From assembly GCF_002575655.3 (NCBI RefSeq), contig NC_053035.3:86453322-86517321 (forward strand): a stretch of 64,000 bases of DNA, written 5' to 3'. The translations under genes and the position numbers were made by a program. Below, piece by piece: positions 20,944 through 33,271 of this stretch. The first letter of the stretch is position 1; each line of letters starts with the position of its first letter. The DNA comes from Aegilops tauschii subsp. strangulata. Its lineage: Eukaryota > Streptophyta > Magnoliopsida > Poales > Poaceae. The notes beneath the pieces were generated by a model. That model was not told the origin of the DNA, did not search any database, and saw nothing but the letters and a program-made list of their open reading frames with translations.

Positions 20944-21630
20944 AGAAATTTCCTTTGACGTGGTTTAAACCGCATTGGTATTTCCCCCATGGTGGAAGGG
21001 ATAATGCAACACAGCTACGACAAGTATTTCCCTCATTTATGAAACCAGGATTATAGACCCAGTAGGAGAACCAAGCAACACTATGTAAACGGTACCTGCA
21101 CACAAAGAACAAAACCTCGCAACCGAGCGCGTAAGAGGGGTTGTCAATCCCTCCTCGGTAAAACATAGATTAAATGGTATGAGTTTGGATAAATAGTTCT
21201 GAATAAAACACGAAATAAAAGATGCAAATAAAAAGTGTAGCAAGGTATTTTTGGGTTTTTGGAATAATAGATCTGAAAACAAATACGGTAAAAGATAGAT
21301 CGGAAAGAAATATGATAAAAGATAGACCCAGGGGCCGTAGATTTCACTAGTGGCTTCTCTCAAGAAAATAGCATGCGGTGGGTAAACAAATTACTGTTGG
21401 GCAACTGATAGAAGAACAAATAATTATGACGATATCCAAGGCAATGATCAATGTATAGGTATCACATCCAAGATTAGTGACCAAAACGATTATACATCTA
21501 CTACTATTACTCCATACATCGACCGCTATCCAGCGTGCATCTAGTGTATTGAGTTCATGGAGAAACAGAGTAATGCAATAAGAATGATGACATGATGTAG
21601 ACAAGATCTATTCATGTAGGAATAGACCTC
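20944..21630 (-). mobile_element. Partial 5' LTR of Gypsy A
   Basis: The sequence upstream of the primer site (to the right) is AT-rich and non-coding. It ends abruptly at 21630, where another LTR begins in the opposite direction, so only the 3' portion of the LTR is present. The exact LTR/leader border is unclear because no clean CA stands directly before the primer site. Confidence 0.5.
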
Positions 21631-22659
21631 TGATATGTCTCCGTCATATCTATAATTTTTGATTGTTCCATGCAAATATTATACAACTTTTACATACTTT
21701 TGGCAACATTTTATATGATTTATTGGACTAACCTATTGATCCAGTGCCCAGTTCCAGTTCCTATTTTTTTGCATGTTTCTGTTTTGCAGAATATCCATAT
21801 CAAACGAAGTCCAAATGCAATAAAATTTTACGGAGAATTATTTTGGAATATATGTGATTTTTGGGAGGTGGAATCAATGCAAACGGAGGCCCACAAAGAC
21901 CACAAGACACCAGGGCGCGCCCAGGCCCCTGGCGCGTGGTGGTGGGTTGCGCCCTCCTCGAACATCGGTTGGAGTTCTACTTCGGGCACAAGGAAGCTTA
22001 TATACGGAAAAAATCGTGTTAAAATATTAGCGCAATCGGAGTTACAGATCTCCCAGAATATAAGAAACGGTTTTCGGCCAGATCTGGGAGCGCGAAACAG
22101 AAGAGAACAGAGAGGGAGATCCAATCTCAAAGGGGCTTCCACCCCTCCGCCTCCATGGAGACCATGGACCAAAGGGGGAACTCTCCTCCCATCTAGGGGG
22201 GAGGCCAAGGAAGAAGAAGAAGGAGGGGGGTTCTCTCCCCCTCTCCCCCGATGGCGCTGGAGTGCCGTCGGGGCAAGGATCGTGGCGGCAATCTCTATCA
22301 ACAATCTTGCTACCGTCAACACGAACTTTCTCCCCCTCTATGCAGCGGTGTAACACCTCTTCTCCCCGCTGTAATCTCTACTTAAACATGGTGCTCAACT
22401 CCATATATTATTTCCCAATGATATTTGGCTATCCTATGATGTTTGAGTAGATCTGTTTTGTCCTGTGGGTTAATCATGATCTTGGTTGGTATGATTGTAT
22501 ATTTAATTTATGGTGCTGTCCTACGGTGCCCTCCGTGTCACGCAAATGAAGGGGCCCCTGCTGTAGGGTGTTGCAATATGTTTATGGTTTTCTTATTGTC
22601 AGTGTTGCAGGGGTGACAGCAGCCTAAATGCGGATAAGTGGGTTATGGCGTATGGGAGT
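21631..22659 (+). mobile_element. Truncated Gypsy LTR on the plus strand
   Basis: The LTR starts TGATATGTCTCCGTCATATC and continues with TTGATTGTTCCATGC, the start of a large Triticeae Athila-like family. It has a TATA motif (CTTATATACGG, 21998) and a GC-rich dyad (GGGCGCGCCCAGG, 21913). No polypurine tract precedes it, so it is a 5' or solo LTR. It is cut at 22660 by CACTA J. The 227-aa plus frame inside it is not considered coding. Confidence 0.65.
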
Positions 22660-23469
22660 CACTGGTGCGCGTCATGCTATACAAACGGTTTTTAACCCCT
22701 TTCCGTGACGACATTTTGAACCGTTGCCAAGTGAGTGTGGGCGATAGAGGGGCCTTCCCACACGACCTAGAAACCGTCGGGGATAGGGAGCCTTTATGCA
22801 TACAGTTGTCCCTATATAACCGTTTCCGATATCTTGAATATCCCAAACGCTTCATCCTTGCTACTCGTTTGTGCTCGCATTGCCATCGCAGTCGGAGTTT
22901 TGTGGTTTTACCTAAAACCAGGCAGATTCCAGGCACGGGAGCTTTCCAGGAAGATTCCAGGCATGGGAGTTTTACGATGCCTGGCACATCACAAACAGTT
23001 CAGGATTATAAACCGTGTACGATAGGTAGACAATCACACACATTTAGTTTTCCCGCACCATATGTGATAGTGTCTGACATCACACACGCTTTGCAAACGG
23101 CAACTGTGTGCATGCTTGCACACGTTTCCTCTCTGTGAACCGTCTTGGATTGTGGTGTATATCGCAAACGTTTGTGTTTTACCAGTCGTGTGTGCCATAA
23201 TGACCTACACAAGGTAATTTCGCCCTAATTTAATTGCTGCTATTTAAAATTGTACCTAATTTAAACTTGAAAGTAGGCTATAGCTTTATTCATATCCATT
23301 AGGTTCAAACAACCAATGCATTATTCGATTCATAGGTACATATGTTTAAGAATTACATAAGCACCAAATAAAGAATGATGAACCAGGGTTCTATAATTGT
23401 ACTATTACAAATGGTAAAGAAAGAGGCGACATACATTCCGGTTGCTGAACAAGGTGAAGTGGAATGGCC
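22660..23469. repeat. Left terminal and subterminal zone of CACTA J
   Basis: There is no gene. Repeated motifs include ACCGTTTCCG/ACCGTTGCC, GCTCGCATTGCCATCG, a tandem pair of AGATTCCAGGCA(C/T)GGGAG (about 22922-22970), and GCAAACG/CACACG blocks to 23195. These recall the transposase-binding repeats of CACTA ends. Confidence 0.6.
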
Positions 23470-23849
23470 CTATTGTGCTCTCCTGGATGCAGAAGGCATG
23501 CAGTACTCTAGTCTAACCCCTTGTGATGGCCGGCCGCCAATCATGTATTTTGAGAGGTAATCTTGAGTAAACTGATTCAGGATCCACTGCAAAAGAAAAA
23601 AGATTCAGATATTGTCATCTAACACAACTCATTACGAGCATTAAAAAGAAGGCTACAAGGTTCTTACTTACCATCCTGCAGTTCACTGCTGTCTCGCATA
23701 AAGTGTAAATAAATAGTTCGATTGACATCTTTTGACCCATTTTAATAACAATCTTTATCAGTTTCCTCACTTGATGCCGGTTCATGAATATCTCATTGCC
23801 CCATCGCAGAAAGGGTCGAAGTGTGGATCTTTGGCAATGATATATGTAC
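23470..23849 (-). CDS. Last two exons of an unidentified gene in CACTA J
   Basis: On minus, an exon at 23849-23672 follows a GCTTTTAG acceptor and reads PFLRWGNEIFMNRHQVRKLI, then GQKMSIELFIYTLCETAVNC. It ends at a perfect donor (GTAAGTAAG). After an 85-base intron ending TTTTGCAG, the exon at 23586-23470 continues in phase as WILNQFTQDYLSKYMIGGRP to a TAG. Two good splice sites and an unbroken frame of 97 codons argue for real coding sequence. Upstream exons are not identified; the AP2 gene lies next upstream but ends with its own stop. No domain is recognised. Confidence 0.5.
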
Positions 23850-24443
23850 CTAAAAGCACCAAGTTAATGTTAGAAGCTAAACAACAATTGAAAAATGATG
23901 TAGTACAACACTCCCTCCATCCCATTATATAATATTTTATTACATGTATATCTAGACATCATCAGAACATTAAGGTAACACTCTTCCTTGTTGCTATGTA
24001 GCCTGGGATTGCATATTTAGTCATTCAGTACAATGCATGTTCCTAAACGACAATTCAAAAACGAAAAGGCATGTTAACTACAATATCCTTAATAGCAACC
24101 AAATATCGTAATTCGTAGTGGTATTCTTGAAACTGTTATTGATGAAATTGAACTACACGGCAAATAATTGCACATATAGAGCATCACATTGTGAAGAACT
24201 GAAATAAACAAGTCATAAGGACATCTCTAGGCGATCCTTAAAAAGTTAAAGGACTAAAACCTTTAGTGGATATATAATATACTCCAGAAATTTTTGGCCT
24301 TTTCTACTCGATCCCCTAAACTTAAGGTTGTAAACATCAATTTGATCAAGTTCAAAGCAGGTTCAACCGAAAGTAGCATGCATTCAAACATAAACATAGT
24401 TTTGCATAACCGAACATAAAACATAAATTTAAACTAAGCTAAA
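23850..24443. other. AT-rich gap with a MITE end fragment
   Basis: No gene is seen. ACTCCCTCCATCCCATTATA at 23910 is the left end of a MITE whose right end is missing. The last 150 bases would be the 3' untranslated part of the AP2 gene. Confidence 0.5.
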
Positions 24444-25217
24444 CTACTTTTGGTCAAAGTAGAGGTCGAGCCAATCCTTCCTCGTCATGTACGGTGTGTC
24501 GCGAGCCGGGTCCGGGCCGGTACCATCGTCGGGGTCGTTGGGGAAGGCACTCCTCCACTCATCGGCATCGATCTCCTCGTCCTCGGGGCCCACCTCGAGG
24601 CCCTCCGCGCCGTCGTCGCCGCCGCCTTCGACCTTGTCATCGGAGGAGAGCGCGATAACCTCGCCACCTGCGACCTCGTCATCGGAGGAGAGCGCGATAA
24701 CCTCGCCGCCCTCCGTGCCGGCAAAGATCGCCCGCTCCACCTCCATGAGCTCCGGGTGCTGCTGGCGGAGCTCTTGCACGTAGGCCTCGTCGGCGGCCTC
24801 AGCCTTGATGTGCTCCCACGCCTCGCGGTCCTCCCGCGCCATAGCCGAGCTCACCACCCCTGGTTCCGGCGGAACGAGGTCGACCGGACATGTGCCGAAG
24901 GGGAAATTGAGCCTAGCCGCCGCGTCGTGGTAGCGGACCTGCCAGCGGCCGTACTCCATGGCTGCGAGCTCTGCCGTGTGGAAGCTACCGAGCCACCGGT
25001 GGGTGTGGGTCTCTCGGTCTGTAATCTCGGCGACCCACGTCCCCCACCGCCGCTGCCGGACCCCGAGGTAAGACCTCATCGGCTGCCGAGTCCGAGGGAG
25101 GACGGGGAAGTCCTCGAACCGGCGTAGGGGTGCGGCGGCGAGCGGATCGGGGGACCGGCGACGGCGGATCGGGCCCGCGAAGGACGACGGGGACACCTCG
25201 GCAGCCACCTCACCGGC
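24444..25217 (-). pseudogene. AP2/ERF-domain gene, main part, cut off from its start by element G1
   Basis: The frame encodes an AP2/ERF DNA-binding domain of about 59 residues: SYLGVRQRRWGTWVAEI, HRWLGSFHTAELAAMEYGRW and AARLNFPFG. Plant transcription factors use this domain to bind GCC-box or DRE sites. The usual YRG is YLG here. Val in WVAEI is DREB-like. A duplicated VIALSSDD segment and an acidic C-terminus follow. The stop is at 24444. The true start lies at 33795 beyond G1; the two parts join in frame when G1 and one CCGGC copy are ignored, giving about 270 codons. As it stands the gene is broken. It is cargo of CACTA J. The 225-aa plus-strand frame is its shadow. Confidence 0.8.
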
Positions 25218-25697
25218 TGTCGGTGTCAAAACCGGCGGATCTCGAGTAGGGGGTCCCGAACTGTGCGTCTAAGGTCGATGGTAACAGGAGACAAGGGACA
25301 CGATGTCTACCCAGGTTCGGGCCCTCTCTATGGAGGTAATACCCTACTTCCTGCTTGACTGATCTTGATGAATATGAGTATTACAAGAGTTGATCTACCA
25401 CGAGATCGTAATGGCTAAACCCTAAAAGCCTAGCATGTATGACTATGGTCATGAGTATCTCCCCCTCCGGACTAAGTCCTCCAGTTTATATAGACACCGG
25501 AAGGATCTAGGGTTACACAAGGTCGGTTACAAAGAAAGGAATCTACATATTCGGTCGCCAAGCTTGCCTTCCACGCCAAGGAGAGTCCCATCCGGACACG
25601 GGTGCAGTCTTCGAGCTTCGTATCTTCACAGCCCATCAGTCCGGCCCATGGCTAACAGGCCGGACGCCCGAGGACCCCTTAGTCCAGGACTCCCTCA
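25218..25697 (-). repeat. 3' LTR of G1
   Basis: On minus it runs from TGAGGGAGTCC (25697) to GACACCGACA (25218). A TATA motif (TCTATATAAAC) lies near 25485. The purine-rich tract CCAGGTTCAGGGGCTAC (25698-25714, minus) directly precedes it. Confidence 0.85.
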
Positions 25698-26126
25698 GTA
25701 GCCCCTGAACCTGGCTTCAATGACGAGGAGTCCGGCGCGCAGATTCGTCTTCGGCATTGCAAGGCGGGTTCCCTTCTTTCCGGATACTTCACAACGGTCT
25801 CCGGACGATCGAGTTCGGCTCTGCAACATGAGTAGCATATACTTCCATAGAGGGCATAATAATTTATAAGTTCAATCCTCTGACAACTTTTTACAACATG
25901 ACATCATGTCAGTCCGGTCATTATTTCAAACCGTTGTTTCGGCTGCAGCGCCACGTTCCAAGATGCGGTTGTCATTGGCACGTCTTATCCAAGCAGAGAT
26001 CGTGTCCCCTTATTAAGGGAATCTTTTATCGACACAGATGTGGGTAACCCAACCGTCCTCAGGGTACAACTCCTTGGGAATAGGCAAATTTTAAGGCCCG
26101 GGAAGAGGCGTTCGATATTCTCGGCC

Positions 26127-26136
26127 TTTATAAAGG
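26127..26136 (+). promoter_or_regulatory. TATA box of the antisense gene in G1
   Basis: TTTATAAAGG lies about 100 bases before the ATG at 26234. The homologous gene in G2 has TATAAAGG at the same relative place. Confidence 0.6.
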
Positions 26137-26233
26137 GGCACATACCCGCCTTTCCTCTCCACGCTTGCTTCTTCCTCGACTCTTACTACCTTGAGTTCCA
26201 ACACCCAGGTTTCACCCTCCGTAAGCCTCAGTC

Positions 26234-29200
26234 ATGTCCGGATCCAGCCGTCAAGGCCGGTGGGTGGCTTCTTCTGTCACAGAGGAGGATATCGCGAAGC
26301 TTCGGGCGGCAAGATATCTAACAGCATAAATCCTCCATCGGCTTCCCGCGAAGGGGCAGGTTATCCCTACCCCTAGATCTGGCGAAAGGGTCGTGTTCGT
26401 TTCCCACTTCCTCCAAGGGTTAGGGTTCGCCCTCAATCCCTTCGTTCGGCGGCTCATGTTCTATTATGGTCTAGATTTTCACGATCTCGCCCCAAACTCT
26501 GTTCTTCTTATCTCGGCGTTTATCGTCACGTGCGAAGCCTTCCTCCGAACTCCTCCACACTTTGGCTTGTGGCTCAAGACCTTCAATGTGAAACCCCAAA
26601 TGATAGAGGGGGAGCAGGCGGAGTGTGGTGGTGCCTCAGTGAGCAAGCTTACCAGCGCTATTTGGCTAAAAGGATCTTTCAAAGAATCTTCCGACTTATG
26701 GCAGCAGGAGTGGTTCTATATCACCGAGCCCCACGGTTCCAAGTGGGCAGCTGCGCCTGCGTTTCGATCCAGCCCCCCCAACTCAGCTTGCATCATGGAT
26801 CAATAAGGGGCTGTACTGGGGATCAGTTGACGAGGTGTGGACTCTGCAAAGTCGCATCCGCAGCCTCATTGAGAAAGATATCGATCTTGTCAACATTATT
26901 CAGGTAATGCTAGTCCGTCGGACCCTGCCGTGCCAGCGACGGCCTCTCCGCATGTGGGAGTTTAACCCAGAAGGGCCACGGACTCTTCAGCACTTCTTCG
27001 GCATTACGCACGAAGGAATGTGGAAATTATTTTTCGGGAAACAAAAACAATGGCCGGATACCACTGAAGATACCGGCCTAGACTATAACCATCTGGATAC
27101 CCAGGTAAGTACTCGTCCGCCGAACACCTCATAATCAGATATCCTGTGGTAAGACACTGAGCAAACCATCTTTTTCAAGGGCTGGATAAAGAAAGGGAAA
27201 CGGATTAGGTGTCCGGCCCCTCTTCCCGAAGACTCAGCGGACCCCGTGTTAACAAGGATGCTGGCACCGGCACCGTACCAGGCGCCGGTAGGGGAGGGCA
27301 AGGTGGAGAGTGAGAAGACCCGGGGTGACCTTCGTTCCGGAGGTAAATTGGATACTAAGTCCGGAGAAATTGACATTTCCTCGCCCGAAGAGAAAGGCGA
27401 AAGAGAAGCCAGCATCCCTTCTCCATTCAGGAAGAAAAGGGCCGCCTCCGAAGGTTGGGAGGGGCGGTCTCCTAAGAGGGGCAAGATGCCACCGTCGAGC
27501 GGCTCGGGATTAGAAGGCGACGCCGTTGAACAGGTTCGTCGTGAGGACAATCCCTCAACCAAATCGTAAGTGAATCCGGGGTGCTTTGATAGCATCCCGC
27601 TCCTTTCCTGTCACCAAAGAGACATGTAACGTGCCTGTGTATTTTTATAGTTCGGCACAGAGTTTTTCTGGGCAATCATCTTCTTCGGGAGATCTCCTCC
27701 CCGAGATGATGGAAAGCGAGACGCCTCCCCTGACCTCCTCGCCCAATAAGGCGGACGACTCCGAAGTGTCATCTCGGAGGGTTTTTCTTGATCAACAAGC
27801 GGTGCAGGGGATGAAAGAGGCAGTACCCGAAGGTGGACCTCCGATCATCCAGGATTCGGGGGCCAACAATGAAGGCCCCGGACTATCCGGTTTTCAGCCA
27901 ACGATGGTTCTGGAGATGGGTGAACAGGTTCCTCCAAAGGATGGTCGTGCTCCTACAGCGGCTTCCGGAGACCCGACGGCGCCGGATATATTGGGGGATA
28001 TGCTGCGAAAAGCATCTGTCTTGGGGGAACAGCGTACCTTGATGGGTACGGTGGTTGAGAAGATTCTGTCCGCAAAGAGCGGATTGAATGAAGCCTTCAT
28101 GAGCTTGCTAAGAGGCTTCGAGGTTTGTGATGTAATGTTTTTTAACTATATTTTATTTGCAAAGATGCACCGGTGTATAGGTAGTAGCCCCTGAGACTCG
28201 GGTTGGCTTCCCATGGGAGGCGAACGGAGGATCAAGAAGAAATATTCAAGGACTAATCTGATTAACTGGAACACGGGCTGCTTGCCCCCTGGCTACTTCC
28301 CAGACTACGGATATTGCCGAGCTGCAGCGGAAGCTTGATGTGGCAGGGGATGACATTGCATTCATCAATATGCGTCTTGATGAGTCGCAAGGTATGTATT
28401 CGGAGCAGTCCTTTCACATACATTTTTGTAGTATAAGCATGACGCTGAAAGTTATATGCTGGGATATGCATGGCTGCAGATGGTGCTGGCGCCGTTGAGA
28501 TTCTTCGGGCGGAGCTGGACCGGGCCAAGGAGCAGGCCCGGTTTAGTAATGCGGCTGCCGAAAAGGCGTCGACTGAGTTAAAGGCCGAACAAGCTGCTCG
28601 GCGCCAAGACGAGGAGAAGATATCCACGATGGCGCTCGAACTAAAAAATGCTACTGGCCGCTGTGAACTTCTTAAAAAGGACAATGAAACCAAAACGGCT
28701 GAACTTGACAAGGACTTACGAGAGGCGAGAGAAGCGCGGGCTGAATCCAGAGCAGCCTGTGAGGAGATCCGGCAAGCTGGGGAGATTGCGGCCGGTATGC
28801 CCTTTTTGCTACAGGCTAAGTTCGGTGATCCGAACTATGACCAGCTTAACCAAGTGTGGAGTTCTCCGAATGAGTTTGTAGACTTGCCGAAGAGTTCTTC
28901 CGATGCGGCGCAGTTTTACCAAGCACGAGAGGGGTATGCAACGGAGAAGCTTTTCTGGTCACAATTTGGCGCGTCAAAGCGCCCTCTGTTGCTGAATGAA
29001 CAGATGTCTCAATGGGCCGAGCTTCATAGGATATCCGGCGCTGCCATGAAGAATGTCATAATCCGGCTGTGGCCGACTGAGCCTGTTCCGAATAGCTACT
29101 TCGGCTTGGTGCAGCGGCTCGTTGATGCGGTGCCACGTATCGACGCTGTGAAGCAATCGGCGTGCATTGAGGGTGCACGGATGGCCTTTCCCGTGTCAAG

Positions 29201-29371
29201 ACATTTTGGGGGAAGATGAAGGCCATCGATGTTGCAGGGAAGAGTCCACCCAAGGGCAAGGACCGTCACGCACCAGAGCTTTATTTTGAAGACGTCTTAG
29301 AGGCCGCCCGCTTGGTAGAGGGTCAACGCTCGAATGACATAATATTCGAGGGAGGTGTATGGGAATTGTAA
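26234..29371 (+). pseudogene. Antisense gene of G1 ('putative gypsy type transposon' / Transposase_28-like)
   Basis: ATG at 26234 starts MSGSSRQGRWVASSVTEEDI. Exon 1 (to 27104) carries the domain HFLQGLGFALNPFVRRLMFY, LDFHDLAPNS, PHFGLWLKTFNV and MLVRRTLPCQR. Further exons are 27180-27565, 27651-28122, 28304-28391 and from 28480, all with GT-AG borders. The later part is a charged coiled coil (EILRAELDRAKEQARFSNAA) and a conserved tail (YFGLVQRLVDAVPRIDAVKQ). The copy is dead: a TAA follows YLTA, a one-base shift lies in the C-run near 26772, and one base is missing near 29191. Such antisense ORFs are known from Tat-lineage Gypsy elements; their role is unclear. Confidence 0.75.
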
Positions 29372-30400
29372 AAGACAAATTTATAGTTAATTTATTTTTA
29401 TGTTTTGCTTGAAAGCTTGTGTTCCTCCTGTGCGGCCGTTTTATGTAATCTGAAACTTTTCTAGTCATCGGCTTCAGCCCCCTCGTAGGAAGTACGGGGT
29501 GTTCGGAAAAGCATTTGATCACTCTTGACCCAGCGTCTTGGTCCATGAAGGAGGTGATAATGCGGCGAACTAGGAAATCAGACTATAGGGCGTTAACACT
29601 TTCACTTAGCCATAGGAGTTTTATAGGGGGGCTACAATATAGCCCCTAGTATGTGTACAGCTTATTCCAATATGGTGCGTTACATATATGACTTGAAAAA
29701 AGGTCCTTCGTGTGATACGGAGGGAATCGCGACAGATTCCGATAAGTCACCGAGTGGTTGACCAGCTCTCACCGCATCATGACAGTCAGTTTTCGGCTTT
29801 CTCTACTGAGGTGCTTGACCAGATGAACCGGAAGCACAATCGTAGTAGTTCTCCCTTTACTACCCTAGCCGATAGAGCAGAACGTAAGGTAGCAAGCACA
29901 GGAGCCGGGCAACCCAACCATTGACCCAAGACATGATTCGGAGCTGATGCATATAAGGCCAAACTCACGACGCTGAAGTACGTTATAAAGCTCATCGGAC
30001 TTTGTTGGCAACTCATTTGTTCCCATACCGAGCCCCTGGCAGGTTATGCCGAGCTATGTCTGTGAAACAACTATAGGGGCCAAATTCATTTATGAAAAAG
30101 AAACGAATGATTAATGCGGATTATGCTTACTGGGACCTGAGTGATATGCCAATGGTTGCTTTACAAGTAGAAAGACCACAACCCCAGCTATTAGACATGC
30201 CCGGGGTCGGAGGCGGAGAAAAAAGGCATATTACAGGCTCAAAATAAAGAGTACGGTCTACAAAAAAGGTATTTTGGACCTCTTGTTGCACGTCTGCGCT
30301 GCCTGTCCTCGGCGAGGGGAATCCTTGACAGAAGTAGCCCCCTTAGGCGAGTGTATGGGTCCGAACTTCGATGGAGTCAGTTAGATATTTGTCCTTTGCG
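29372..30400. other. Spacer of G1 between the antisense gene and gag
   Basis: No frame is supported. The segment around 29895-29955 (GGAGCCGGGCAACCCAACC) reappears inverted at about 42130 in G2, at the same structural place, which confirms common descent. A deletion here relative to G2 accounts for the missing protease. Confidence 0.6.
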
Positions 30401-33245
30401 TCACCTATGTTTAAGATATAATGAAAAAAGAAAGAGTAATGTAGATAAAAAAGTTACGGGGATGCTTGCAGGCTTGTCCGTATTGTGCTTCCGCCGATGC
30501 CCATGGTATCTTAAGTGTGTAGTGATGTATGCACGATACAAATTTCGCGGGTATATGAGGTGGGCGGTGGAAGCCGAACTGCTATTTCCGCTCCGAGATT
30601 GGTCGGTCCTCGGGGGGAGATTGCTTCTGTCCCCTTGTATTTGGTTGGTGAATCTCTTCTTCGTCCCTATCGCCTGGCGGCCTCCTCCCCTTGTGTTCGG
30701 CGTTGAGCTTGCCGGCCTGCTTGAAGACCCAACAACTTTTGTTGGTATGATTAGCTGGTTTATCGGGGTGGCCATGAATCTGGCAGGGTCGGTCCAATAT
30801 CCTGTCTAGGTTGGATGGTCCTTCTCTGTTCGCCTTGAATGGCTTTTTCCGTTGACCGGGTTTGGGACTGCTGAATCCGGCGTTGACCGCTGTGTCGCTT
30901 GATCTTTCATTATCATTGCGACTGTTGTGTTTGCTTCATCGTGGCTTGCCATTGCCGTCTCGGATTTCGGAAGTGCCCGAGTCGCTGGTGTTGTTGCTTC
31001 TACGAGCGAGCCAGTTGTCTTCTCCCGCGCAAAAGCGGGTCATTAGAGCGGTAAGGGCTGTCATGGATTTAGGTCCTTCTTGACCGAGGTGGTGTGCAAG
31101 CCATTCATCCCGGACGCTGTGTTTGAAGGCCGCAAGGGCTTCCGCGTCCGGACAATCGACGATTTGGTTCTTTTTTACTAAGAACCTAGTCCAGAGCTTC
31201 CTGGCTGACTCTCCGGGCTGCTGGACAATGTGACTTAAGTCATCGGCATCCGGTGGCCGGACATATGTTCCTTGGAAGTTGTCGCGAAAGGCGTCTTCCA
31301 AATCTTCCCAGCTGCCAATAGAATTTTCCGGCAGACTGTTTAACCAGTACCGAGCTGGTCCTTTGAGTTTTAGTGGTAGGTATTTGATGGCATGAAGGTC
31401 ATCTCCACGGGCCATGTGGATATGGAAGAGGAAGTCCTCGATCCATACCGCGGGATCCATTGTTCCATCGTATGATTCGATATTCATGGGTTTGAACCCG
31501 TCTAGGAATTCATGCTCCATTACTTCGTCTGTGAAGCAAAGAGGGTGTGCGGCGCCTCTATGTTGGGCCACACTGCGAGGTACCTCCAATGGAGTCAATT
31601 TTCGGTTTTCGGCCCAGGCGTGGCTAGGTTTGTCACGTCCGAATAGGTAGCCGTCTTCGCATGTCGAGGCATGTCCTCGTGATCCGTAGATCGATCTTGT
31701 GTGTCCTGCTCTACTGTCCAAGTCCTGTCAAAGGTCGTATGTACAACCCCAAGCTGTTTTATTCTTGCCCTTATGGCGAGGTGGGACGGTCTGGTGTTCG
31801 GCTTGAGTTGCCGCTTTATCCGGACCGAGTTGTGGTCGGCCTGCCGCATTGTGCGATGATGGTACGGGCTCCAGCGCCTCGTCATCGAACTGAGGTATTA
31901 ATCTACGCTTCGGGTAACTTTTGGCTGGGCCACTAAGGCCGTGTTCTTCGGCGGCCAGGACTTCGGTCCATCTATCATTGAGCAGATCTTGGTCCGCTTG
32001 AAGCTGCAGCTGCTTCTTTTTCAGGCTCCTTGCAGTGGCTATTAGCCAGCGTTTGAAGCGCTCCTACTCGAGAGGTTCCTCAGGCACGATGAAATCCTCG
32101 TTGCCGAGGCTCTCCTCTTCCTCGGAGAGCAGAAGATAATTACTGTCCTCTGAGTCTCCATTTATGGCATGTTCATCAGGGCTAACTTTCCCATTTTCCC
32201 GTTCCTCCTGTTCGGAGGTTACCCTGACGGGGTCTTCATTGTTTTCGGCATCATTCGGAGTATTATTTTTTCCGGTGCCCGTATTGCAGTCTTTGGAACG
32301 ACGTGACTTAGCGCGGCGTCGAGGAAGCTGGCGCTTGGGCTGTCTCTCAGGAGGTTTATCCTCGACTAGATCCTCTTTGTCATCGTTGTTAGTTTTTTCA
32401 AGCGTGTCCGCCATGTATACGTCGTAGGAAGAAGTGGCCGTCCATCGTCCAGTGAATGGCATGTTTTGGCATTGCTCCTTGTCGGCATCGTCGTCCGTAC
32501 TGACGGTGTCTTCGGAGCCGTAGTCAAGCATGTCGGTTAAGTCCTCGATAGTTGCTATGAAGTGGGTGGCGGGTGGGAAGCGGAATTCTCCCCTATCAAC
32601 AACCTCCAGTTCAAAGCGGACATAATTCGGCTGTGAGTCCCCCGCCAGGGACAGATTCTTCAATGAGTTTAGCACATCGCTGAAGGGTGAGTGTTGGAAG
32701 ATGTCTGTGGCGCTAAACTCCAAGATCGATAAGTGATCAAGTTCGGCGTCCGCGGATGCACATGGCTCGGAATTTATGACCAGAGACGAGTCCGGAGTTC
32801 CGATGACAAAGACGCCGTGTGACTTTAGGTCTATGTTCGGCTCCAACGCCGTGGAATCTGTGGCCTCCATGGTGGGGTTGAACCTCCCATCCTCGGTGGG
32901 TGCGGTCTGCTCCGGATCTAAGGCCGGAGCTGTTACAGGAGCCATCTCCTGGGTGCGGTTTGACGACAGATTTAGGTCATGTTCATCAAGGTGACCAGGA
33001 GAGGTTGCCGCGGTTTCGAATCCAGCGAAGATCAAATCTCCGCGGATGTCCGCGACGTAGTTCAAGCTCCCAAATCTGACTTCATGGCCAGGGGCGTAGC
33101 TATCAATCTGCTCCAGGTGGCCAAGCGAGTTGGCCCGCAATGCGAAGCCGCTGAACACGAAGATCTGTCCGGGAAGGAAGGTTTCCCCCTGGACAGCATT
33201 GTTGTTGACGATTGAAGGGGCCATCAAACCTTTTGGGGATGGCAT
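30401..33245 (-). pseudogene. gag of G1, broken by several stops
   Basis: The N-terminal part (33245-32064, 393 codons) includes MAPSIVNNNAVQGETFLPGQ, acidic stretches and a basic KRQLPRRRAKSRRSK patch. It ends at a TAG where G2 has Gln (PLEQERF). The capsid-type part lies at 31721-30936: DPAVWIEDFLFHIHMARGDD, KGPARYWLNSLPENSIGSWE and FLVKKNQIVDCPDAEAL. A zinc-knuckle-like CQIHGHPDKPANHTNKSC follows in another frame (about 30797-30720). Order and content match gag of G2. The protease is absent. Confidence 0.8.
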
Positions 33246-33248
33246 AAT

Positions 33249-33271
33249 GGAACTCTCAATGAAAGCACCAA
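33249..33271 (-). other. Primer-site region of G1
   Basis: On minus TTGGTGCTTTCATTGAGAGT follows the LTR end CACCGACA directly. G2 has the same sequence with small changes (TTAGTGCTTCATTGAGAG). The tRNA partner was not identified. Confidence 0.6.

Noticed and set aside
21670..22353. 227-aa plus-strand frame
   Set aside because: It lies inside an LTR across its TATA region and GC-rich part, has no domain, and starts in non-coding AT-rich sequence.
24450..25127. 225-aa plus-strand frame opposite the AP2 gene
   Set aside because: The minus strand encodes a recognisable AP2/ERF domain; the plus frame has no known motif and mirrors its GC-rich codons.
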